From Codonopsis lanceolata (taxonomy: Eukaryota; Streptophyta; Magnoliopsida; Asterales; Campanulaceae), in NCBI GenBank assembly GCA_013146195.2, contig CM028382.1, positions 116,635,023 to 116,699,022 of the forward strand: a stretch of 64,000 bases of DNA. Direction: 5' to 3'. The number at the start of each line of letters is the position of its first letter. Position 1 is the first letter of the stretch. Positions 50,387 through 62,490 of this stretch are shown here, piece by piece. The notes below the pieces were generated by a model. That model saw nothing but the letters and a program-made list of their open reading frames with translations, was not told where the DNA came from and ran no database searches. Position numbers and translations under genes: made by a program.

Positions 50387-51006
50387 TGAACTATCTGGCT
50401 CAAAAGGCTCGAAGCTTTGGTCACGTGCCCAGCACGTCGTACACATGATCACTAGCAAATCACGTGCAATGCTCATGATCCAAGCTTAACTTATAAGCGG
50501 GCAAAGACAAATCCCTGACCGCCTAGGCATAACATGCGAGCAGCCATCTGCCTGAAGCCTGGGGGGCAAGAACACAGCGAGCAAGCAGAGAGGTCTTAGC
50601 GAGCACGTTCGTCTTGTTCAGTTACACAATAACGGTTGTCTTGAACGTGGGGAGTTATTGTCGGGTGATCCGCCCTCACGTTCGGACATGGTCATAAATG
50701 TGCCCACCTTTCATGCTTTTGCACTAAATGTTCAGTTTATAGCCTTCAAGGCTAGCTATATAAACCCCTCAGGAAAAAGAGAGAATGTACGCTAACTTAA
50801 ACTCAGGCTAAACTTTGTCAAATTGTATACCCAATTGTGTGATAGCTGATTTTCATACCGGAGAGTATTTGCAGGGAAAGCCCCTGCCTAGTTCACGGTG
50901 ACTCTTGACTTGTTTAACAGGTTTAGGCCTTGAAAGTACGGATAGAATTGAAAGCCAAATATCCAGATCGTAAGGCCCATTATATCTGAACATTTTGGAT
51001 ACATCA
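50387..51006 (+). mobile_element. Solo LTR with 5-bp target duplication
   Basis: ATAGA stands at 50382-50386 and 51007-51011. The 620-bp segment starts TGAACTATCTGG and ends GGATACATCA (TG...CA). TATATAAACCCCTC near 50758 is the promoter TATA site. No internal retroelement DNA is present, so it is a solo LTR left by LTR-LTR recombination. A second member of the family lies at 58762-63327 on the other strand. Confidence 0.85.
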
Positions 51007-51834
51007 ATAGATAATTAAAACGTTATTAATAAAATTAGTAAGTAAACTTACAAATAACTTGGAACTTGGAAGGCTTGAAAGCTTGAGAATTAAGAGATGA
51101 ATAGTTGTGGAGTAAGAAGAATCAGAGAGATGAAATAGCAAATTTGAGAACAAATTGATATGGATTGTATGGTATTTACAGGTTGCGAAATGGTGGAAAA
51201 AACAAAAATAAAATAAAATTTTTTTTTGGACCAAAAACAGTCACATGACCATTAATCATGGTTGGAGGAATAGCGACCATCAGATGAATTATATCAAACG
51301 GTCGTGATCAAATAACCGATTTTTTGTTGTTGGAATTTTGATCATTGAACCGTCGATTCAAATAATTAATTGTTCAGACGATTCATGGTTGACAGTTCAG
51401 AACCACCGTTTGAAGGTTCAAGAAAATTCTGAATCGAAGCCTAACCGGTGAATCCCCGGTGTCGGTTCATGAACGGTTCTTGCTTAACGGTGTCTCCTTT
51501 TTTGTGCGATTTGAGACTGGTTCGGTTCAATGGTTCAAATCGCGAACCGAAACCCGTTGGTGCATGTCTAAATCCATCCCCGTAAATCTCAACAGCACCC
51601 ATTGAATATATGCCGACGACAAACACCCCCTAACTTATTTACTAATTCCCCCGAGCCCAGTACCACAAAGTGGCGGTACAAGCTCTTCCAACAAGTATTT
51701 AACATAGTTGCGCTCCCATAAAACGTGAACATTAGACGTTGGTTAAGTTATAACACCTTCCTTACCAACTAATATATGTGCTTGTTGATATCTACTAGTT
51801 ATTTAGTTCGTGCTCCGCATGGGTACAATGTGGG

Positions 51835-51838
<4 letters not shown>

Positions 51839-51914
<76 letters not shown>
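51839..51914. repeat. (AC)n(AT)n compound microsatellite
   Basis: About 28 bp of AC/CA repeats pass directly into about 48 bp of AT repeats. Confidence 0.9.
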
Positions 51915-51918
<4 letters not shown>

Positions 51919-52119
51919 ACAAAGGTAGATTTCTCCCTCCAAAATATCATTTTTGAATTAATGACTTTTGAGTTACAATTTCACTCTTTATCTCTTCTAT
52001 CTTCTATGGTTGTATTTCTTTTTCTCTCTCATGTCTCCTCCCTATTTTCCCTCTCATCATTACCATCTCCTCTCTCTTAATTATGTTTAAATATTTTTCT
52101 CTCTTTAAACATAAAAAAT

Positions 52120-52880
52120 AGTAACTAAAACAAAAATAATAGTTTCGGAGTCAAGAAAACAAAAATATAAGAGGTTAGTAAGATAAAAATAATTTATGGA
52201 ACAAGCCACTATAAAAATAAAAGTTATTGAATCAACAAAACAAAAATAATTTAATGCGGAGGTTAGTAAAATAAAATAATTTATAGAACAAAAGTTTAAA
52301 ACAAATTCTTAAAAATATATATGTAAAACAAAAATATGTTAGTAAAATAAAAATATTTGATTGAGCAAAATAATAGTTACAAAGTCAATAAAAACAAAAA
52401 AAAATTAAACTGAGGTTACTAAAATAATAAAAATAATTTACGGAACAAAATTTAAAAAAAAATCTTAAAAATAGCTATATAAAAAAATACATTAGTTAAA
52501 TAAAAATATTTGATAGAAAAAAATAATAGTTACGAAGTCAATAAAACAAAACTAATTTAAATTGAGGTTAGTAAAATTATAAAAATAATTTACGGAACAA
52601 AAATTTAAAACAAATTCTTAAAAATAGTTATGTAAAACAAAAATATGTTAGTAAAATAAAAATATTTGATGGAACAAAAATAATAGTTACATAGTCAATA
52701 AAACAAAACAATTTAAACTGAAGTTAGCAAAATAATAAAAAAAAATACATAACAAAATTTTTTCGTAAAAATAATTCTTAAAAATAAAAAAAAATAATAG
52801 TTACGAAGTCAATTAAAAAATAGAAGTTATTAAAATCAAAATAATTTACAAAACATAAAATAATAGTTACCGGTAAAAAT
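52120..52880. repeat. ~155-bp tandem repeat array
   Basis: AATAATTTAYRGAACAAAA recurs near 52275, 52430 and 52586, and ATAGTTACNAAGTCAATAAAAC near 52371, 52525, 52683 and 52797. This gives about five imperfect units. The composition is about 80% A+T and non-coding. Confidence 0.7.
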
Positions 52881-53098
52881 AATTTCGTTATTTTGATTTT
52901 AGCTTATTTTCTTCTCAGAAATTTATTTATTCATAAAATACAAATATAATTTAATAAAAGTAATCATTCAAAAGGAAGAACTTATTTGAATTCAAATTTT
53001 ATTTGCAAGGCAGAAAAAATGCAAGTTTGTTCGAAAACATTCATTATACATATTTTTTAAATAGTATAAAGTGTTTTTAAAGATTGTCAGACCATTAA

Positions 53099-53550
53099 TT
53101 GATACTTAAAATTAGTGTTTCAGTGATACTATTAAGAAACATTGACCATGTTGCAGGGTTGTGCAATGGAACAATACTAATCATTATAAATCTTGGGGAT
53201 CATATTGTTGAAACAATTTTTTTGAAAGGAAGCAATGTTGGAGAAATTGTTTTTATCCCAAGATTGTTATTAACTCTATCCGATGTAAGACTGTCTTTCA
53301 AGTTCCAGAAATACAATTTGCATTGATGGTATCATATGCAATGACAATTAACAAGTGTCAAAGTCAATAATTGCACGTATGTCTCTTTTGAAAAAATCAG
53401 TATTTAGCTATGAATAGTTATATGTCGTAGTTTATAGAGTAACAAAATATTTTTGGTTTGAAGATATTGATATGCGTTGAAGATGAAAAAACAACTAATA
53501 AGACAACAAATGTTGTGTATAATGATTTTCTTAGAATCTATAATAATTAG
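53099..53550 (+). pseudogene. Helitron helicase (Pif1-like) C-terminal fragment
   Basis: The frame SVILLRNIDHVAGLCNGT ... GSNVGEIVFIPR..LT.SD is a conserved block of Helitron Rep/helicase proteins. After a stop at 53327, further blocks appear in shifted frames: SYAMTINKCQSQ, then GLKILICVEDEKTTNKTTNVVYND, ending at TAG 53548-53550. In intact proteins these blocks are contiguous in this order, so this is a stop- and frameshift-broken copy. A Helitron 3' end follows 70 bp later. Confidence 0.85.
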
Positions 53551-53618
53551 TGATATACTTATGTGTAATTGTTAATAAACCGATCCTCCTTATTTTGTTT
53601 ATGTACGATTTAGTTGAC

Positions 53619-53650
53619 GTGCGTTTAACACACATGTTAGAAAAAACTAG
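53619..53650 (+). mobile_element. Helitron 3' terminus following the helicase fragment
   Basis: GTGCGT-TTA-ACACAC (53619-53633) is an imperfect stem-loop, followed by CTAG (53647-53650) and T. Its place just after the helicase C-terminus fits an autonomous Helitron's 3' end. Confidence 0.65.
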
Positions 53651-53838
53651 TTTCCAAATAATGTAAGATACATTTCTTTGTAACTAATGTGAGATACATC
53701 ATCTAAAAACTTTTTAAACCGATACCACTTTTATAAAAAATGTGAAATATTTCTTTTCTATTGTTAATAATGATAGACTTTTAAAATCACTATCACTCTC
53801 TAACCAATGTGAGATACATATCCTGATTTGGTAACAAT

Positions 53839-55362
53839 TGTAACACCCCGGCTATTTGGTCGCTTAGATGTGCATTATTTAATTGTATTATGTGGGTAAT
53901 AATTTTGAACACTAAATTTAAATGTGATTCTCGGATTACTAGGGTTAATACATTGCTAAATTATTAATAAGTTATACAAGGTTGTCAGTTTTTCGTTTAA
54001 TTGAAATTAATTGTACATAATTTCGACTCTAATTGATAATCATATTTTAGTTTGTACTACGTACGGCTTATCATTGTCATTGAGTAATTAATTAGCGGTC
54101 ACTTTATATTGTGTTATTAATTTCATTATGGAAATATAATATTGATAAATGTGATTAGCACATCAAAATATAGTAAGAGCCCTTCAAATGCATTTGCTAA
54201 AAATAGGACGATATATATAATGACAAATGTAATTTGCTTATCTCAAGATTGTTATATAACCACTGTAACTATATATAAAATAAATATTACATTTACATAT
54301 GAACACATATACAAGTATTGATAAGTAAATTAAAAAAAATATAAGAAGTTGTTAAGAAGTTAAATACTATTAATCTAAGAGTGAATGTCTTTTCTCTTTT
54401 TACCAATATGCAAGGGAAATAAGAATAACAATCTAAAAACTCATTATACTATAAGATCTTCCTATTTATTAATTTACTTGTGAGTTTTGTCAAGACATAT
54501 TTTATCCACAGGAGCTAAAGAACAAGTACATAGTGAAATATAATTTGATGAACAACTATGGATCCTTAAAGTCTGCCATGTCTAATTGCATACTCAACAA
54601 ACATTGTTCACTTAACCATAAATATGTTTCCTCCTTGAATATAAATGTTCTGTAACCACTTTTGTTGCATATAATCAAGTAACTTCACCGGTAAAAGTAG
54701 TACCATCAGTTATGACATGCTGGATGAGTGGACTTTTAAAGATCAACATGGTCTTGATAAGAGGTGACGACATCATCATTACCAGATTCCATTTTCACTA
54801 ATTGACATTGTAGAAAAGCGAAGATGAATATAAGCAAGTAAATTGTAGTCTGATTGCTTTGAGAACATGTATAATGACTCTAGATGAGTGTGATTATGTA
54901 TATGGGCAAATAGCCGAGTATATCATACTCTGTGAGAGGTACAATGAATTGAGAACAATCATAGTCTAAATGTCTATTTTATTATTTATTTAATTGAACT
55001 TAAATATTTGTAGATATAGTTGTAATAATTAATTACACATATTATTAGTGTCACCTCATTTGAGTGACACTATTAATGAAAGAGTTTTTGAGTCGGAGAC
55101 ATTTTGGTCATTTTAGGAGAAGGGATGACCGTAGGTAAGTATGTAATTTGAGTCGCTTTTCTCTGGTTTATCGTCATTTGAATTTACTGTGTAATTTTTA
55201 TTATCTAACAAATGTATATTCGTTTAAAGACGTATTCTAAAATATATATAGATTTTTCATTCATGTAATAAAGAATAATTAAATTCACTTATATTTTTAT
55301 TCTTACATTTTAATTATGTGTTTAATTTTCATAACACACTAACTAAAAGATAAAAAAATATA

Positions 55363-55366
<4 letters not shown>
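53839..55366 (+). other. No gene seen; LTR-start-like sequence at the left edge
   Basis: TGTAACACCCCGGCTATTTGG at 53839 resembles the first bases of some plant Gypsy LTRs, but no partner end or coding region follows. The rest (to an (AT)n run at 55367-55397) shows no recognisable gene. Confidence 0.3.

Positions 55367-55397
<31 letters not shown>
55367..55397. repeat. (AT)n microsatellite
   Basis: A short pure AT run. Confidence 0.85.
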
Positions 55398-55399
<2 letters not shown>

Positions 55400-55615
55400 A
55401 CAGATGCATCTATAAAAGGAAATATCCCGCTAAAACTTTCTTTCCAAAAATAGAATGTTTTCCATTTATTAATATAGGTATAACTTTGCATGCTATCTGA
55501 AAAAAAAAGTACTATTACACTTCACACTAATCTATATAAAATGACATTTTACATTCCTTGATACTTGTGTCAATCATGCTTGTGATCATCATTCAAATTT
55601 CAAAAGTCTCATTGT

Positions 55616-56166
55616 TAGAGCTGTCAAAACGGGCCTGCGGGGTGGAAAAGCCAGCGGGCCGAAAAAGCCCGTTGTGAAACGGGGCGGGGCGGGAAAGCCC
55701 GCGAATGTAACGATCCTAAAAATTACTAGCCCAACTCGCCCCGCGTAGGGCCGCGGGTAAAACGGGCTATCCCGCAAAAATTGGGTTTATTTAAATTATT
55801 ATTTACTTATTATCAATTATTTGAATTTTCGACAAATAAACCATTAAATTCATAATACTTCAAATAACAAAATTACATATCCATTAATATATTCAAAATA
55901 CTTAAAATACTAAATAAGTAAATAACAAAATTAGTAAATTACATATCTATAATCCATTAAATTCAAAATACTAAATAACAAAATTACATAACCAATTAAC
56001 TCGCGGGCTGCCCGCGGCCCGCCCAACTCGCAAAAGCCCACGGTCCGCACGGTAAAAGCCCGAAAAGCCCGCATCCTAACGGGTATTAAAAATACCAGCC
56101 CAGCCCGCCCCTAATAGGTAGCGGGGCGGGCATGCCCGCAGACTTTTGCCCTATTTAACAGCTCTA
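55616..56166. mobile_element. hAT-type MITE (TAGAGCTGTCAA family)
   Basis: The left end is TAGAGCTGTCAAAACGGGC and the right end, reverse complemented, TAGAGCTGTTAAATAGGGC. Flanking 8-mers CTCATTGT and CCTATTGT match at 6 of 8. GC-rich GCCCGC and GCGGGC words fill both ends while the middle is AT-rich. Same family as 34970-35593. Confidence 0.75.
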
Positions 56167-56199
56167 CCTATTGTACATGGGAAATATATATTGTATTCC

Positions 56200-57280
56200 T
56201 TTGCCCAATATATATGGTTTAGTTTTTGCATTTTACTTTAAAAAAAGAATTCTTCTGTCGCTGTTAAAATACATTGACTTGGTGTTTACCCAGATCTTTA
56301 AAAAAATAAATTAAATCGATCTAGAAAGTTAGGATCTATATTTATAATTTTATTTTCTTAAAAATAAAATTATGTACTTCTTATAGATTACATATCTAAA
56401 AATTTCGGATCTACATCTGTGCTTTAAATAAGCAGGTCTGAAATTAGAGGATGTAAAAATAAATTAACAAAATCGAAATAATTTTTCAATATATATTTTA
56501 GGAAAATTCTAACTCTAAAATTAACAAGCTCAAGTTATCCAGATCTATGAAAAAAATTGAAACGGAACTAATTAAAATGTTAAATCCTATATTTTTAGAT
56601 CTATTTTCTTTGAATTCGTGTCAACTCCAGTGATTGATATCCATCAACAGGAGATGGAGGGGCATTTTAGGAAGAAAAAGAGACTTATGCGGTTGGATAA
56701 AAAATAGTGCACCAAAGAGGTTATAATTTTCAAATAAAGAACCAGCCCGCAATTATTCATTTTATTACTAATGGACTACTAAAAGTATCATTTTTTTTTC
56801 AAAAGTATGACTTTCAAACAAGGACTTTTTACCCAGAACGGAGGGAACACGTAATTAACATAGTATTTAATGACTTTTTTTTGGGTCAACCGTACATATT
56901 ATTGCCTTTTTCTATTAGATGATATTTAATCAGCAAATATATTCTTCTTTCGACCCAAAATCATTATTCAGCGTTCCCTTTGTGTCCATCCAAAAATTAT
57001 TGAAATGAAATCCTCATCTGTTTTTAAATTATCGTCATCTTTTCTTTTGGGACGGATGTAGTAATGTTAATGTTTGAATTATTTGATCCATATCAAAATC
57101 ATAGAGTGACTAAATGATCATTTTGGTGTTTGATTTTTTTTCAATTGAATAATCATATATAAAATTATGTTGTAGAAAATGATTAATTTTCAAATTCTAT
57201 AATGACTAATCTTATTGGTATATATTTTTAGTTCAGTAATGTCCCATAATTTAATTTTTTTAATTTTGTATGTATAATTT
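56200..57280. other. Intergenic, no gene seen
   Basis: AT-rich; a Stowaway-like pair of CTTTTCTTTTGGGACGGATG and TTCTTTCGACCCAAAATC blocks lies near 56943-57060. The frame at 56707-56922 is not recognisable. Confidence 0.35.
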
Positions 57281-57297
57281 AATTGAAAAACATATAT

Positions 57298-57330
57298 GCC
57301 GTGCATTTTACGCACAGGTACAAACACTAG
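57298..57330 (+). mobile_element. Helitron 3' terminus
   Basis: GTGC-ATTTTAC-GCAC (57301-57315) is followed by CTAG (57327-57330) and T. Confidence 0.55.
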
Positions 57331-57701
57331 TTGATTAATAATAGATTAGGTGCATTTTGTTATGTGATAGTAATAGTACTAGTAATTGTATATATTTAAT
57401 CATAGTGATAGTAGTAGTAATCGTACATATTTAATGATAAATGTTGTATTTAAAAAGTATTCTAAAATTTATAAAAGATTTTATTTATTTATTGTATTCT
57501 CCATTAATAATTTTACTTTTTCTTAATCGTTGCGTTATAATAATTTTTTCAGTATATATATATATATATAAACAATTCTCTTTAATTTATTCTTTTAATT
57601 TTATTTTTTCACTTCATGTTACTTATTTATAATTTGATTGAAAAAAAATATGTCTTGCATTTAGAGTAAGGGTGTAAAGCTAGTTGCTTTAAAAGGGTAT
57701 A

Positions 57702-58235
57702 CTAGTACTCTTGTTCGTGCTTATGGCACGACACCAGTTTGAGAATTATCAATAAATGAAATAATGTGGAAATGAACCCAAATACCTGACAAAATAAAAC
57801 ATTTTACTTCGATATTTATTTTATAAGAAAACCAAGAAATAAATTTTTTAATTGTAACTACTGTTAAAATACAAAATAATAATAATAATAATTGTTTTCT
57901 CAATAACGAAAACTCAGTCTTCTTCTTCTGGGAGTTTTTGCTTAACTTTGTAAACATGAGATGCAATAATTTTGTCTATTATTTCCACCTACACATGAGA
58001 CAAAGAAAATTCAAACATATTCAATTAATCAAAATTTCTGCTTCATCTACAAAACTCGAATCCTACAACATATTATCATACAAAATCTAACAGGCAAACG
58101 AAGATGCATTTGATCCAAATTAATCAGCCCTAAAAGCTAAAAAAATGACAATTAAATCAATGGAAACCAATACACATACCCCAATAAACGAAACCACAAC
58201 AATGAGAAGATGTTCACCATTCTATAAAAATAAAC
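57702..58235 (-). mobile_element. Helitron 3' end (minus strand) with captured-gene-like body
   Basis: On the minus strand the stem-loop CGTGC-CATAA-GCACG (57730-57716) is followed by CTAG (57705-57702). The body from 57784 to 58235 recurs almost unchanged at 63553-64000. It contains an exon-like segment. The far (5') end was not identified. Confidence 0.55.
57914..57988 (-). pseudogene. Captured terminal-exon-like segment (24 codons plus stop)
   Basis: After a pyrimidine-rich tract and TGTGTAG, the minus strand opens VEIIDKIIASHVYKVKQKLP and closes EEED-stop, exactly 75 nt. It looks like the last exon of a gene taken up by a Helitron. I do not recognise the protein. The copy at 63679-63753 has the same length and frame. 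Confidence 0.4.
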
Positions 58236-59294
58236 TCGTGCCCGTGCCAATGGTATGGTTCCAGTAAGAGCGTGATCAATGTATGAACCGAGCATGATGA
58301 AAAAAATTAATTAAGAAACTACAACTAAATATTTGTAAAACCATAAAGGTCTCTTTGCTCGGAATAGAGGGATTAATTAATAATTTGTACACGAAACTAC
58401 GGGCCGACCAAAAACACGGGTCAGACAAAACTTATGATTTTTTTTTATTTGTATAAGAAATTACGGGCCGAAAAAAAATTAAATTGCCGAACAAAAAAAG
58501 GGGCCGGACAAAAATTAAATTGATTAAGTTAATTACGATAACAGTTAAAAATAAAAAAATATTTTAAATTACAAAAATTACGATTTTTTTTATTTGTATA
58601 CAAAATTATGGGTCGAAAAAAATTAAATTGATTAATTTGATTAAGATTATAATTAAAAATACAAAAATTAAAATACAAATATTCAAAACTTACCACTTGA
58701 CTAAAATTAAATTGATTAGTTATGCACGTTAAAACAATAAATCTTAGTAAAACAATATCGGTGATGCGTCCAAGATCTTCTGGATGCACTGGACCTGTCC
58801 AAACGGGTTACTTGGCTTTCAACATATCCAATAATCTCCAAAGCCCAACTCTGCAACCAAACAGAACAACCTGTAAACTAGGCAGTGGCACCCCCTGCAA
58901 AGGCCCTCCGGTGTGAGAATTAGTCTAAGACTAGCAAATGTATTAACAATTCAGCAGAGTTTTGGCTAGAGAGTAAAAATCACATACCAACGAGCTCTAG
59001 CTCAACTGGTACTGCTCACTTCTCTTAACGGAGAGGTTGGGTGTTCGAGTCTCACTAGAGACACCCTGGACTTTACAACTCTCAGTAGAGAGGTCGGGTG
59101 TTCAAGCCTCTTCAAAGGCATTGTTGTTGTTAAAGCCTTATCCAAAGGCCCCATTTAGCTACTCACTTATCTTAACGGATAGGTTGAGTATTCAAGTCCT
59201 ACCAGAGGCACCCTGGGACTTAACTACTCTCAACCGAGAGGTCAGGTGTTCAAAGCCTCACCAGAGGCACCATTTGTTCGAGCTACACCAAAGG

Positions 59295-59298
<4 letters not shown>

Positions 59299-59368
<70 letters not shown>
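59299..59368. repeat. (AT)n microsatellite
   Basis: About 70 bp of AT at the left end of the Helitron. Confidence 0.9.
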
Positions 59369-59372
<4 letters not shown>

Positions 59373-60212
59373 TATAACTAAAACAGAAGCCGCTGCTGCC
59401 ACGTGGCGGCTTTCTGTGAAATGTAAAAAAATTTAAAAAAATTATGTGATGCCACGTGTCACCCTCTTATAAATTGTAGTTTTTTAATTTTGCTATTTTA
59501 AAAAAATATTATAATCTTAATTTTTAAAAATGTGATAAATTTTACAAATGTGATAACTACAAATGTGATATTTTAAAATATTTACTTTTTGATAACTACG
59601 TTTTAAAATTTTATCACATTTTTTATAAGTGCAAATATTTACTTTTTGATAACTACGTTTTAAAATTTTATCACATTTTTAAAAGTAATTTGGTACTTTG
59701 ACATTGACCAATACTAAATCAAAATTGGCATAAAGTAGATTTCACAAAAAAATTTCTTTTTGATAACTAAAAATGTGATAACTAAATTTTAAAATATTTT
59801 CAAAAAATATTCTAATCTATCTATTAATTATAACTAAAATAGAAGCCGCTACTGCCACGTGGCGGCTTTCTGTGAAATGTAAAAAAAATTAAAAAATTAT
59901 GTGATATCACGTGTCACCCTCTTATAAATTGTAGTTTTTTAATTTTGCAATTAAAAAAATATTCTAATCTTAATTTTTAAAAATGTCATAAATTTTACAA
60001 ATGTGATAACTACAAATGTGATAACTAAATTTTAAAATATTTACTTTTTGATAACTACGTTTTAAAATTTTATCAAATTTTTGATAACTACAAATATTTA
60101 CTTTTTGATAACTACGTTTTAAAATTTTATCACATTTTTAAAAGTAATTTGGTACTTCGACATTGACCAATACTAAATCAAAATTGGCATAAAGTAGATT
60201 TCACAAACAGAT
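59367..60212. repeat. Tandem duplication of the Helitron 5' region (~450 bp)
   Basis: 59367-59760 and 59825-60212 are closely similar. Both start TTAATTATAACTAAAA.AGAAGCCGCT and share CCACGTGGCGGCTTTCTGTG, GATAACTACGTTTTAAAATT and AAAATTGGCATAAAGTAG. Confidence 0.75.
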
Positions 60213-61539
60213 TATATAGTGTTTTGAATATTTTGTTAACAATAATTTTAGTTTTGAAATTTCAAACTTACAAAATCAATCTTATCACTAATTAATAAAG
60301 ATAACAGGTTTTGAAATTTTGAAAGTAACCAAACTAATCTTATCACTAATTAATAAAGATAACAAACACAACATAACCATAACTTAAAGATCGATTTAAC
60401 AAGAAGTTGATTTTACTCAATAACTCAAAATTTTGTAATTTAAGAAATTATTTTAAAAATTGAGACTATAGACCAATTCGTTGCCTTAACTCTATTAAGT
60501 TATACAATACAATTTTAAAAATTGATAAAAAATCACATTGGCGGCATACATATACACAAAAAAATTGAAGGGAAATAACCTTAGGTCGGTGATGTCATTT
60601 CGAAAAGAAAAAAGAGAAAAACCATAAAGGATCCCTAATATATATAATTGTAATAAATAATTGAAAATTTTAATTAGAATACTTTGAAAAAAAAACTAAA
60701 ATAATGTAAATATTAAAATTAATCATATGTATGGGTAATTGAAAGATTGGCTTAGGATTTTATGCGGAAAATAATTAAATGAAGTAATTAATAATTAATA
60801 TATAGATTATTTAGTAATTTTTCGTTGAAATTGATTATTTAGTAATTAATTAAATTTGATTAAACGTGTTCCACCAACACCACAAACAACCACTATGAAA
60901 TAGCTTGCAAATTCTATTTACAAAATTCGCATGAATTTTCGGCTTGATTGTTCGGTGTGATCTCAAGTTTTTTATTTATTTACTAATTATGTGGACATTT
61001 TGCTGTTATTGGTTCATTCAAATAGCTTGCAAATTTTATCTACCAAATTAAGTTTCAGATAGAGATTTAGGATTTTGGGTTTTTTTTTTCTTTCAAATAT
61101 CGCTTAATTAAACTAGATTTTATTCTATAAAATTTATACAAGCTTAATTTTATTAAAACTCTTCTATTTCCATTTCTCTTTATTTTCATAATTTTTAATT
61201 TATACAAATTATCAACGGGAAAATTCTATGTTATTTGTTCTACTAATATATAATATATAATTATTAGTTAATAATCTATTAATTATCTATTAACTATTAT
61301 TAAAACAGAAGACGTTGCTACCACATGGCGAGTTTATACTGTATGCTTAAAGTTTTAAAGGAATTATGTGCTTCCACGTGTCACCTTCTATACAAGTTTA
61401 TAATTTTTTTCCCACAAAAAATTAAAATCGGATAGATTTTAAAACCAATGTCTCCTTTATATATGGTAAAAGATTTTTTGTTTTTTTAAACATTTTTTGC
61501 TGCCAAAATCGGTTAATACTAAATATATTTTATAACATT

Positions 61540-62490
61540 TGATTTAAACACGTTTCACTTGATTAGAACTCCAAATTTTTATGGTAATTTTTTTACGGAT
61601 AGATTTCATCAATTCTCATAGATTTTACCTTATTTTTTGGGTTTTTTTTTCAAATTATTCTAATTAAAAAAATTAATTATTTATTACAAGTTTAGAAAAT
61701 AATCTTATTATAAACAATTTTTGCAAATAAACAAAAAATATTAAAATCATGTGTATGGTACTAAATATATCTATATAAATTCTTTTTTCTCCTGCCAAAA
61801 ATTAAAATCTGATAGATTTTAAAACAGATGTCTTCTTTATACATGGTAAAAAAAAAATTTCTTACCATTTTTTGTTTTCAAAATCGGTTAATATCAGATA
61901 AATTTTATCACATTTGATTTTAACGTGTTTTACTTGATTAGTACTTCAAATTTTCATGGTAAAAGTTTTTTATTTACGGATAGATTTTATCACATTTTAT
62001 TTAGACGCATTTCAATTGATTAAAACTATTAAAGTCTGATAGATTTTAAAACCGATGCCTCCTTTAAAACAATATGTATGATACTAAATATATCTTTATA
62101 AATTATTATTTTTTTTGCCAAAAATTAAAGTCTAATAGATTTTAAAACCAGTGCCTCCTTTATATATGGTAAAACCTTTTCTATTTTTTTTAACCAATTT
62201 TTGTTGTCAAAATCGGTTAATTCCAGATAGATTTTATCACATTTGATTTTAATGTGTTTCAATTGATTAGTACTCCAAATTTTCATGGTAAAAGTTTTTT
62301 TTTTTTATTTTCGAGTAGATTTTATCACATTTGATTTAGACACATTTCAATTAATTAAAACTCCTCAATTCTCATGGTAATTTTTTTTATTTACCATTTT
62401 TTCTTACAAAATCGGGTTGTACCGGATAGATTTTATCACATTTAATTTAGATAAGTTTAATTTGATTAGGACTCCTCAATTCTCACAGTA
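61540..62490. repeat. Irregular repeats of GATAGATTTTATCACATTTGATT
   Basis: Units reading GATAGATTTTATCACATTTG, then a CGTTTCAATTGATTA-like block, then TTCTCATGGTAAAAGTTTTT recur at least six times at 70-200 bp spacing. Confidence 0.6.

Larger units (their letters stand above)
48165..51575 (-). mobile_element. Decayed hAT transposon upstream of NAA20
   Basis: GGTTCAA and CCGGTT words crowd both ends in opposite orientation (48180-48290 and 51290-51570), and a transposase dimerisation block lies between them on the minus strand. The right end is probably GGTGCATGTCTA near 51571. The left edge is unclear. Its left side lies about 120 bp upstream of the NAA20 start codon, so it supplies the distal promoter DNA. 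A Helitron end and a solo LTR sit inside. Confidence 0.5.
51795..52900 (-). mobile_element. Helitron 3' end (minus strand) and tandem-repeat body
   Basis: On the minus strand, GTACCCATGCGGAGCACG is followed by CTAG (51798-51795), a decayed Helitron hairpin and terminus. The body to the right holds a microsatellite and a tandem array. No 5' end was found. Confidence 0.4.

Noticed and set aside
51795..58235. One long autonomous Helitron covering all termini here
   Set aside because: The termini point in both directions and the helicase fragment is followed directly by its own 3' end, so several separate elements are more likely.
58989..59060. A functional tRNA gene
   Set aside because: The A- and B-box-like motifs are present, but no full cloverleaf with a paired acceptor stem and anticodon arm can be drawn, and the element has retroposon flanks.
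59037..59381. A 114-aa frame ending in an Ile-Tyr repeat
   Set aside because: It is a read-through of the tRNA-like head of a retroposon into an (AT)n microsatellite.
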